This document shows, in pieces, positions 1-6,611 of a DNA stretch of 28,925 bases. The stretch spans positions 1 to 28,925 of the forward strand of contig DATBMY010000443.1 of assembly GCA_036554605.1 (NCBI GenBank), read 5' to 3'. How positions within the stretch are numbered: the stretch's first letter is position 1; every line of letters begins with the position of its first letter. The position numbers were made by a program, and so were the translations under genes. The notes under the pieces are model-generated. The model saw only the letters and a program-made list of their open reading frames with translations. It had not been told where the DNA came from and made no database searches. This DNA is from DATBMY01 sp036554605. GTDB taxonomy: Bacteria > Acidobacteriota > Blastocatellia > UBA7656.

Positions 1-1
1 G

Positions 2-1294
2 CGCTCGCCGATTTGCATCGAAGATCTTATACAGATGGGCGAACGGCTGAAGCGCGGCGAGCTGCACATACGCGAAGTGGTCTCTTTCAGCGAGCAGGAG
101 GCCATCACCGAAGATAAGATCGAAGAGTACCTGGCGTCAACCATCGATGCTATCGGCGAATTAAAGAAGAGTTATATGCGGACTCTCAAGCTCTATGACA
201 GAGTGCGCGAGGAGCCGAAGAAATCGTCGAAGCTGCCGAGGCTCAAGCGCAAGCTCGCCATCGCTCGCGTGGAGCTGAGCCGCCATTCGCGCTCGCTTGA
301 GTTGATACAACAGCAGCAAGAACATTTCGCCAGCCTAATACGCGGGTGCGTGGCGGAAGCGCGCGAGGCGAAGATCGCGGTTGATAAAGCCCAGCGCTCG
401 CTCGAAAGGAAGAAGTGGAACGAGGACGAGCGAGAGCTGCGCCGCAACCTGCGCGAGGCCGAGAAGCGGCTTGCCGAGCTGGAAGAATGCTGGCACGTTT
501 CGGCGCTGGAGCTGGAGCGCTCGCTTTCGTCGATCAACAGCGGTGATTTTGAGGCGAATCAGGCCAAACGCGAGTTGATAGAGGCAAACCTCAGGCTCGT
601 CGTTTCGATTGCCAAGAAATATACGAATCGCGGGCTGCAATTCCTCGACCTCATACAGGAAGGCAATATCGGCCTGATGAAGGCGGTCGATAAATTCGAG
701 TGGCGGCGCGGGTACAAATTCTCAACCTATGCGACGTGGTGGATCAGGCAGGCCATCACTCGCGCCATCGCCGATCAGGCAAGAACCATTCGCATACCCG
801 TCCACATGATCGAAACGATTAACAAGCTCATACGCACTTCGCGCGCGCTTGTGCAGGAACTCGGGCGCGAGCCGACCTCGGAAGAGATCGCCAGGAAGAT
901 GGACATCCCGGTGTCGAAAGTGCGAAAGGTGCTGAAGATCGCGCAGGAGCCGATCTCACTCGAGACACCAATAGGCGAAGAGGAAGATTCTCACCTGGGA
1001 GATTTCATCGAGGATAAATCCATAACGAACCCGGCCGACGCGGTGATCAGCTCAAACCTGCGCGAGATAACCGAAGAGGTCTTGAAATCGCTCACGCCTC
1101 GCGAAGAAAAGGTCATAAAGATGAGATTTGGGCTCGGGCCTAACGGCAGCGAGCATACCCTCGAAGAGGTGGGACAGCATTTCGCGGTGACTCGCGAGCG
1201 CATACGCCAGATAGAGGCCAAGGCGCTCAGAAAGCTGCGCCATCCTTCGCGCTCTCGAAAGCTCAAGGCATTCCTCGAATCCGCGCGGCCTTAG
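2..1294 (+). CDS. rpoD: RNA polymerase primary sigma factor RpoD (5' end missing)
   Basis: Primary sigma-70 factor that directs RNA polymerase to housekeeping promoters. The frame is open from base 2 and the residues before the first ATG (position 35) continue sigma region 1.2, so that ATG is internal and the true start lies outside the window. Counting from ATG 35: end of region 1.2 at 1-20, a charged helical non-conserved insert at about 25-175, region 2 at about 180-265 (NLRLVVSIAKKY, then DLIQEGNIGLMKAV and the -10-binding YATWWIRQAI), region 3 at about 270-330 (EPTSEEIARKM, ISLETPIG), and region 4 at about 340-415 with the -35-binding helix-turn-helix (TLEEVGQHFAVTRERIRQIE). The long insert and full region 4 fit a group 1 factor rather than a short alternative sigma. 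Only 430 residues are visible. The gene is convergent with the next one. Confidence 0.95.
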   Translation, partial: RSPICIEDLIQMGERLKRGELHIREVVSFSEQEAITEDKIEEYLASTIDAIGELKKSYMRTLKLYDRVREEPKKSSKLPRLKRKLAIARVELSRHSRSLELIQQQQEHFASLIRGCVAEAREAKIAVDKAQRSLERKKWNEDERELRRNLREAEKRLAELEECWHVSALELERSLSSINSGDFEANQAKRELIEANLRLVVSIAKKYTNRGLQFLDLIQEGNIGLMKAVDKFEWRRGYKFSTYATWWIRQAITRAIADQARTIRIPVHMIETINKLIRTSRALVQELGREPTSEEIARKMDIPVSKVRKVLKIAQEPISLETPIGEEEDSHLGDFIEDKSITNPADAVISSNLREITEEVLKSLTPREEKVIKMRFGLGPNGSEHTLEEVGQHFAVTRERIRQIEAKALRKLRHPSRSRKLKAFLESARP

Positions 1295-1312
1295 CGGGCG
1301 CTTCGGAAGATT

Positions 1313-1469
1313 TGTAGGGGCCGACCCATTCGCTTCGCTCATGGGTGCCCGGTCCGGCCCGGCGGCGCGCAAGCACCGAATGCGTTTCGTTTAATAGCAA
1401 ATTGCCTTAATAGATTGACCATACATCGTGCTTCGCACGATCCGGGCGAGGACAAGCCTCGCCCTTACA
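1313..1469. repeat. REP-like paired hairpin element between convergent genes
   Basis: This is nearly the whole gap between rpoD and the convergent LEA-like gene. The ends are imperfect inverted repeats: TGTAGGGGC at 1313-1321 and GCCCTTACA at 1461-1469 (8 of 9 match). Inside are a long imperfect hairpin at 1317-1360 (GGGGCCGACCCAT arm, ATGGGT at 1341-1346, GGTCCGGCCC at 1351-1360), a perfect 7-bp stem with loop TTC at 1425-1441 (ATCGTGC/GCACGAT), and a perfect 8-bp stem with loop ACAAG at 1444-1464 (GGGCGAGG/CCTCGCCC). The layout resembles a REP doublet (REPIN) or a small non-autonomous element. The hairpins may also stop transcription from both sides, although no clear U-tract is present. 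Confidence 0.6.
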
Positions 1470-1479
1470 GTCATGCCTG

Positions 1480-2025
1480 TCACACTCCCCTGGCCCTGAT
1501 TATTTGAGCGGCGTCTACCAGGCTCCTGAGCGGCACTTCTCCCGACAGGCTCTTATCGAACCTGCGCTCAAAGATGATTAGCGGCAGAGTGAAGGCTGTG
1601 TCGAGGTCGAACTTGAGCTTTCCGCCGTTTGAAAACGCCGACCAGATTACGCCCGGGATCGACTTCAGATTGACCTCAAGCGGCAACTCTATGCGCGACC
1701 CGCGCCGCCCGCCGAGCTTTATTTCGCCATCTTGAGAGCCTGAAATCGTATCGAGCCCGTAGAGACTCAGTCGATAATCGAAGTCTTTTATACTCAGAGG
1801 CAGGATAGAGTTAGCAATCTCAATGCTGAGGTTCAGCTTCGCTTTCTGCGCGCGAAAGTCAATCGAGTTCAGCGTGATCTCGCTCAGCTTTATGTTTATC
1901 AGCTTGTCCGAATAGGGATCGGATCTCCTGGATGTCTGCGCGCTCGCGCTCGATACGAGAAACGTCGCAAACAGGGCAACCGCCATCGCCTTGCGATAGA
2001 ATCCGGCGCGAGAATTGATCGACAT
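1480..2025 (-). CDS. Exported LEA type 2-like (WHy-fold) protein
   Basis: Predicted secreted protein of 181 residues. An N-terminal signal peptide spans about residues 1-29 (hydrophobic AMAVALFATFLVSSASAQ, likely cleaved after SASA). The remainder has the alternating strand pattern of LEA type 2/WHy domains, with ITLNSIDFRAQKAKLNLSIEIANS followed by a DYRLSLYG segment and an IELPLEVNL segment. Such domains are proposed to be desiccation- or stress-related, or to act as periplasmic binding modules; no enzymatic residues are evident. The start was chosen at the second of two tandem ATGs because GGGAGG (2033-2038) lies 7 bases upstream of it and only 4 upstream of the first (2028). An in-frame extension up to 2139 lacks signal-peptide logic. 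The gene is divergent from the ABC transporter operon. Confidence 0.7.
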   Translation of the reverse strand: MSINSRAGFYRKAMAVALFATFLVSSASAQTSRRSDPYSDKLINIKLSEITLNSIDFRAQKAKLNLSIEIANSILPLSIKDFDYRLSLYGLDTISGSQDGEIKLGGRRGSRIELPLEVNLKSIPGVIWSAFSNGGKLKFDLDTAFTLPLIIFERRFDKSLSGEVPLRSLVDAAQIIRARGV

Positions 2026-2117
2026 CATTATTCCTCCCGGCCCTGATCGTTTGAGTTTGCCCGGACGGAAGCGGCCGGGCGAGAGCACATGCTTTGATTC
2101 GACTGCGTTGCCGCGCG

Positions 2118-2146
2118 TTGCTTTATCGACTGCGGCCATCTATAAT
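2118..2146 (+). promoter_or_regulatory. Sigma-70 promoter for the liv-type operon
   Basis: A perfect -10 box TATAAT at 2141-2146 is preceded, with a 17-bp spacer, by TTGCTT (2118-2123), a partial -35 match. A transcript from here would begin near 2153, leaving a leader of about 24 nt carrying GAGGT (2162-2166) ahead of the ATG at 2177. It lies in the 151-bp gap divergent from the LEA-like gene. Confidence 0.6.
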
Positions 2147-2176
2147 CGCCGCGCCCGAGGCGAGGTCACAACAGAA

Positions 2177-4306
2177 ATGAGCAATGGTAAATACGGTCTA
2201 CTTTCTTTAGCCCTGATCCTGCTCTGCGTATCGAGTCCAGCCTGCAACAGAGAGCAAGCGGGCGATAATACCGGCCCCATACGCGTGGGCATCGTAACCG
2301 GGCTGACGGGTCACGAGGCGAGGTTCGGGCACGCGCAGAGGCTCGGCTATGAGATGGCGCTCGAAGAGATAAACTCGGCGGGCGGGGTGCTCGGCCGGCC
2401 CTTCCAACTGGAGTATCAGGACGACACCTCAAGACCGGAAGTGGCGATGGCCGCGACCGAGGAACTAGCTGACGACGAAGGCATCGTAGCAATCAGCGGC
2501 GCTTTCTCAAGCTCTTCAACATTCCCCTCAACCGCGATCGCAAATCGTTACCGCGTGCCTATGCTGGTCCCGACCGCCGTGACCGACGAGATCACGCGCC
2601 AGGGTTACGACTGGGTATTTCGAGTCTGCGCGCCCGCTTATTCGTATGGTGGAGCGATGCTCGATTTTCTGACGCGAGGCGCGGGCGCGAGCCGGCTGGC
2701 GGTCGTCTATGAAAACACGCAGTTTGGATCAAGCGTCGCAAAAGCCACCCTGGAACAGGCTCCTGGAGCCGGTATGGAGATAGTAGCCTTCGAGGCTTAC
2801 GATCAGGGCGCTACCGATTTCACTCCCCTGCTAACCCGCGTGAAATCCCAAAACCCCGACGCCGTCCTGATGGTCTCCTACCTGGCCGACGCCGTTTTAT
2901 TGATGCGCCAATCGAAGGAGATCGATTTCAATCCCAAAGTCTTTACCGCGGGCGGCTCTGGCTTTTCCCTTCCCGATTTTTTGAAGGGCGCGGGCGAGAC
3001 TGCCGAATACACCGTCTCGGTCACACAATGGACACCCGACGCGCAGTGGACCGGGTCGCGAGAATGGGCCGAGCGCTTCCGCGTGCGCTTTGGCGCGGAG
3101 CCCGCCTACCATAGCGTTCAGACTTACGTGACTTTGAAGATACTCGCCGACGCAATAGAGCGTGCGGGGACGACCGAGCGTGGCCAGTTGCGCGAGGCCA
3201 TAAAGGCCACGCAAATGGATTCGATATTCGGCCCCATCAGCTTTGACGAAACCGGACAGAATGCTCACCCGGTCGCGATAACGCAGGTTCTCAACGGTAA
3301 GTTCGTAACGGTGTGGCCCCCTTCGGCGGCCATACGCCCGCCCGTCGCTCCGGCTCCGCGGTGGGATGAGAGAAGCGCCCCCTTTACACAGGAAATGACC
3401 TCGGGCGCGCCCCGCGCCGCGGTTGAAGTTTCAGACAGCCAGAAAATGCTCCAGACCGTCGTGAGCGGTCTGCTCACAGGCGGAATATACGCGCTAATAG
3501 GAATCGGGCTGACAATCATATTCGGCGTTATGAGGGTCGTGAACTTCGCGCACGGCGCGCTGGTCATGGCGGCAATGTATGCGACCTATTTCTTGTTTAC
3601 CGGGCTTGGGATCGATCCTTTTCTCTCGCTGCTCATCGTAATGCCGGCGATGTTCGTAGCGGGCGCGGCCATCCAGAAGGCATTCATCGCGCCGGTGCTC
3701 AAGGCGCCCGAAAGAAATCAGATTCTGTTGACCGAAGGGGTCAGCATCGTCCTGATAAATGCCGCGCTGCTTGCCTTCACCGCAAACTACCTGACGATGA
3801 CGACAAGTTATGCGGGGGCGAGCATCAATTTAGGCGGGGTCTCAATCAGCCTGCCGCAGCTCGCCGCGTTCTTTATCGCACTGCTGATAACCGGCGCGCT
3901 CTACCTGTTTTTGATGCGAACCAATCCGGGCAGGCAGATTCGCGCGACGGCGCAGGATGCCGAGGCGGCGCAGCTGCTCGGCATAAACATACGTCGCGTA
4001 CAGAGCCTCACTTTCGGTCTGGGGGTTGCGGCAGCGGGGGCGGCAGGCACACTGCTGATGCCGATATACTACCGGGTCGAGCCATATGCGGGCTCGCCAT
4101 TTACATTGAAGGCGTTCGTCGTCGTCGTGCTGGGCGGAATGGGGAGCGTGACGGGCGCGCTCATAGGCGGCATCGTGCTCGGCATCGCGGAATCTCTCGG
4201 GGCCGTATATGTCTCAACCGGATATAAAGACGTTATCGGGTTCGTAATATTCTTGCTCGCTCTCACGTTGAAACCGTCCGGGCTTATAGGGCGGTCAAAG
4301 GTATGA
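2177..4306 (+). CDS. Fused branched-chain amino acid-type ABC transporter: substrate-binding lipoprotein + LivH permease
   Basis: A single 709-residue polypeptide joins two normally separate subunits of a HAAT-family ABC importer. Residues 1-23 form a signal peptide with a possible, non-canonical lipobox (SPAC, Cys23). Residues about 35-395 are a Leu/Ile/Val-type periplasmic binding protein (IRVGIVTGLTG start, GAFSSSS ligand-pocket region, NPDAVLMVSY, and a typical family C-terminus FVTVWPP). A linker of about 30 residues (396-425) leads to a full LivH permease (about 425-709) with the family segments GGIYALIGIGLTIIFG, VNFAHGALVM, RQIRATAQDAEAAQLLGI and GGMGSVTGALIGG. I start at ATG 2177 (GAGGT 10 bases upstream); the open frame to 2015 lies upstream of the promoter -10 box and is not signal-peptide-like. 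The only internal ATGs near the junction (3395, 3446) lack a properly spaced Shine-Dalgarno. Substrate is unknown: amino acids, amides or urea are all possible. Confidence 0.9.
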   Translation: MSNGKYGLLSLALILLCVSSPACNREQAGDNTGPIRVGIVTGLTGHEARFGHAQRLGYEMALEEINSAGGVLGRPFQLEYQDDTSRPEVAMAATEELADDEGIVAISGAFSSSSTFPSTAIANRYRVPMLVPTAVTDEITRQGYDWVFRVCAPAYSYGGAMLDFLTRGAGASRLAVVYENTQFGSSVAKATLEQAPGAGMEIVAFEAYDQGATDFTPLLTRVKSQNPDAVLMVSYLADAVLLMRQSKEIDFNPKVFTAGGSGFSLPDFLKGAGETAEYTVSVTQWTPDAQWTGSREWAERFRVRFGAEPAYHSVQTYVTLKILADAIERAGTTERGQLREAIKATQMDSIFGPISFDETGQNAHPVAITQVLNGKFVTVWPPSAAIRPPVAPAPRWDERSAPFTQEMTSGAPRAAVEVSDSQKMLQTVVSGLLTGGIYALIGIGLTIIFGVMRVVNFAHGALVMAAMYATYFLFTGLGIDPFLSLLIVMPAMFVAGAAIQKAFIAPVLKAPERNQILLTEGVSIVLINAALLAFTANYLTMTTSYAGASINLGGVSISLPQLAAFFIALLITGALYLFLMRTNPGRQIRATAQDAEAAQLLGINIRRVQSLTFGLGVAAAGAAGTLLMPIYYRVEPYAGSPFTLKAFVVVVLGGMGSVTGALIGGIVLGIAESLGAVYVSTGYKDVIGFVIFLLALTLKPSGLIGRSKV

Positions 4307-4322
4307 GGGCTTCGACTTTCTG

Positions 4323-5291
4323 ATGATGAAGACCAGGAAGGTCTTATTACTATTGCTGCTTGCGGCCGTTCTGATAGCGGCGCCTTTCCTGGCGCAGGGC
4401 GGGCGCGACAAACATATACTGATACTGATCCTGCTCTATGTGACTCTGGGGTCGGCCTGGAACATACTGGGAGGGTTTACCGGACAGCTCTCGATCGGTC
4501 ACGCCGCCTTCTTCGGCATAGGCGCATACACCGCGGCTATTATTGCCAGGGCGACAACCCTCTCGCCATGGCTCGCGCTCTTGCTGGGACCAATAATCGC
4601 GTTACCGCTGGCGCTTCTCATAGGCAAGATATGCTTTCGGCTGCGCGGGCCTTACTTCACGCTCGCGACGATAGCCGTGGGCGAGGTGGTGCGACTTGTC
4701 GCGCTGAACTGGCGCGACTTCACCGGAGGCGCAGTCGGAGTAGTGATCCCCCCATCGGTTTTCAGCGGCACCGACAAGCTCCCCTATTACTTCATCATTC
4801 TGGCGATCGCGGTGATGACGGTTTCGCTTTGCTACTATATCAGCCGCGGGCGGCTCGGTTATTTCTTCATGGCGATCCGGGAAGACCAGGAGACTGCCGA
4901 GGCCATAGGAATTGATACGACGAAATATAAACTGGTTGCGCTCGGCATAAGCGCGACGCTGACGGCAATGGGCGGGGCTTTTTACGCTAACTATTTCCTC
5001 TTTGTCGACCCGACGGTCGTGCTGCCGCTCGCGCTCTCAGTTGAGATAGTCTTGATGGCAATAATAGGCGGCATCGGGACGGTGGCAGGTCCGGTGCTCG
5101 GCGCGGTGCTCTTAAAACTATCATCGGAAGTATTCCGTAACGTCTTTGAGCAAGCGAACCTGCTCATATACGGCGCGCTTCTGATAGTGGTTATCCTGTT
5201 TATACCGGACGGGCTCATAGGCGGCCTGCGCCGGTTGATGGAGAGGCGCAAAGCGCCCTCGGCCGAGATAGCCCGAGGCGCCTCCGCCTAG
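4323..5291 (+). CDS. livM: Branched-chain amino acid-type ABC transporter permease LivM
   Basis: Second membrane subunit of the HAAT importer, 322 residues, the usual LivM length. It has about eight to ten hydrophobic segments and the family landmarks SIGHAAFFGIGAYTAA (about 58-73), RGPYFTLATIAVGEVVRL (about 107-125), the cytoplasmic coupling stretch AIREDQETAEAIGI (about 184-198) and GGIGTVAGPVLGA followed by IPDGL near the C-terminus. It begins 16 bases after the stop of the SBP-LivH fusion at tandem ATGs, with only a weak Shine-Dalgarno, so translation may be coupled. It would heterodimerise with the LivH half of the upstream protein. Confidence 0.92.
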   Translation: MMKTRKVLLLLLLAAVLIAAPFLAQGGRDKHILILILLYVTLGSAWNILGGFTGQLSIGHAAFFGIGAYTAAIIARATTLSPWLALLLGPIIALPLALLIGKICFRLRGPYFTLATIAVGEVVRLVALNWRDFTGGAVGVVIPPSVFSGTDKLPYYFIILAIAVMTVSLCYYISRGRLGYFFMAIREDQETAEAIGIDTTKYKLVALGISATLTAMGGAFYANYFLFVDPTVVLPLALSVEIVLMAIIGGIGTVAGPVLGAVLLKLSSEVFRNVFEQANLLIYGALLIVVILFIPDGLIGGLRRLMERRKAPSAEIARGASA

Positions 5292-5314
5292 CCGCTACCG
5301 GAAAGGTTGATCGT

Positions 5315-6034
5315 GTGACATTGCTCGAAGTTAAAGATTTGACCAAGCGATTCGGCGGGCTCGTCGCGGTCGATTCTTTGACATTTAAGATCGAGCCGGG
5401 CCAGACCGTGAGCATAATCGGGCCTAACGGCGCGGGCAAGACGACGGTCTTCAACCTGATCACCGGATTCGACAGGCCCACACGCGGCGAAATAATCTTT
5501 GACGGCGCATCGCTCGTGGGTAAGAAGCCGCACGAGATTGCGCTCGCCGGAATAGGGCGCACTTTCCAGGTGGTAAAGCCGCTGCACGGGCTCACCGTAT
5601 TCGAGAACGTACTGGTCGGGGCCTTCGCCCGCACGACAAGTCGCGAAGAGGCCGAGGCAATATCTCTGGACATAATCGCCTTCACCGGGCTTGCGGCGAT
5701 GCGCGACCAGCTGGCGGTCGGCCTGCCCATAGGCATGCGCAAGCGGTTAGAGCTTGCTCGCTCGCTGGCTACAAAACCAAAGCTCGTCTTGCTCGACGAA
5801 GTGATGTCGGGGCTGAACCCAATGGAATCGAAGGAGGCGATTGAATTGATCCGCCGGCTGCGCGATGAGCGCGGCATCTCGTCCGTGGCTGGGGTCGAGC
5901 ACGTTATGCACGTCGTAATGTCGGTTAGCGACCGGGTGATTGTGCTAAATCACGGCCGGAAAATCGCCGAAGGACGGCCAGATGAGATTTCGCGAAACGA
6001 GGAAGTGATTTCAGCATACCTCGGTCATCCATGA
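5315..6034 (+). CDS. livG: ABC transporter ATP-binding protein LivG
   Basis: Nucleotide-binding subunit powering the upstream permeases, 239 residues. Walker A GPNGAGKT is at 36-43, Q-loop Gln85, Walker B LVLLDE at 157-162 with catalytic Glu162, GLNP D-loop region at 166-169 and switch His196. The signature loop reads LPIGMRKRLELARS (137-150) in place of LSGGQ, a divergence I recall in some Liv-type ATPases. The start is GTG at 5315 with GAAAGG (5301-5306) 8 bases upstream, 23 bases after livM. No LivF-type second ATPase follows: the next genes are cytochromes. LivG may act as a homodimer or pair with an ATPase encoded elsewhere. Confidence 0.93.
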   Translation: MTLLEVKDLTKRFGGLVAVDSLTFKIEPGQTVSIIGPNGAGKTTVFNLITGFDRPTRGEIIFDGASLVGKKPHEIALAGIGRTFQVVKPLHGLTVFENVLVGAFARTTSREEAEAISLDIIAFTGLAAMRDQLAVGLPIGMRKRLELARSLATKPKLVLLDEVMSGLNPMESKEAIELIRRLRDERGISSVAGVEHVMHVVMSVSDRVIVLNHGRKIAEGRPDEISRNEEVISAYLGHP

Positions 6035-6101
6035 ACTTTAGCAGTGCACGTTAAGATGGTAGTATCAGTGCGGTCGCTTTTTTCGAGGAAGGGATGTTTT
6101 G

Positions 6102-6554
6102 ATGAGCAAGCAGACGATCGCCCGGATCGTGCTCGCGGTATCCATGGGCATAATAATCGGAGTTGGGGGATACACCTTCATTTACGCCAAGGGGTATTCC
6201 TACATGACGAACGACCCCCAGGCCTGCGCCAATTGCCATATCATGCGCGAGCATTATGACTCGTGGCTGAAGTCTAGCCATCGCGCGGTCGCGGTCTGCA
6301 ACGACTGCCACACGCCGCCCGGTCTTATCCCGAAGTACTTAACGAAGGCATCGAATGGGTTCTGGCATTCATTCGCCTTCACTACCGGGCGCTTCCCGGA
6401 GCCGTTGAGGATCAATGCGCGCAACCGGGACGTGGCCGAACAGGCCTGTCGCAAGTGTCACCAGAGCATCGTCGAGGCGATAGAAGGGCCTCACGTTGAA
6501 TCTAAACCGCTCTCTTGTTTGAGATGTCATAGCACCGTGGGGCACATAGAGTAA
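6102..6554 (+). CDS. nrfH: Cytochrome c nitrite reductase small subunit NrfH
   Basis: Membrane-anchored tetraheme quinol dehydrogenase that passes electrons from the menaquinone pool to NrfA. The 150-residue protein has one N-terminal transmembrane anchor (about 7-28) and four CXXCH motifs: CANCH 42-46, CNDCH 66-70, CRKCH 116-120 and CLRCH 139-143. Met48 directly after the first motif (CHIM) matches the methionine used as an axial ligand in known NrfH. The start was set at ATG 6102 because AGGAAGG (6086-6092) is 9 bases upstream; an in-frame TTG sits at 6099. It begins 67 bases after livG; a weak promoter-like pair (TTTAGC 6037-6042, TAGTAT 6060-6065, 17-bp spacer) could give it separate expression. 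It pairs with nrfA downstream. Confidence 0.95.
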   Translation: MSKQTIARIVLAVSMGIIIGVGGYTFIYAKGYSYMTNDPQACANCHIMREHYDSWLKSSHRAVAVCNDCHTPPGLIPKYLTKASNGFWHSFAFTTGRFPEPLRINARNRDVAEQACRKCHQSIVEAIEGPHVESKPLSCLRCHSTVGHIE

Positions 6555-6596
6555 TTCTCATACTCAAGCGTTTCATAAACGAGCCTGTTAGTACCC

Positions 6597-6603
6597 GAGG
6601 TGA
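6597..6603 (+). promoter_or_regulatory. Ribosome binding site deciding the nrfA start
   Basis: GAGGTGA, a 7-base match to the anti-Shine-Dalgarno, lies 8 bases before ATG 6612. The site overlaps an in-frame GTG at 6600, so the GTG is part of the ribosome binding site and not the start. Confidence 0.75.
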
Positions 6604-6611
6604 TAAAAAAA

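Noticed and set aside
2015..2176. Upstream extension of the receptor-permease fusion
   Set aside because: It would begin upstream of the TATAAT at 2141 and places 54 non-signal residues before a good signal peptide.
3380..3450. Possibility that the SBP-LivH fusion is really two genes with an internal start
   Set aside because: The frame has no stop and neither nearby ATG (3395, 3446) has a Shine-Dalgarno at proper distance. A sequencing indel cannot be excluded from the sequence alone.
5215..5877. 220-codon minus-strand frame
   Set aside because: Antisense to livG and the end of livM, both clearly coding on the plus strand.
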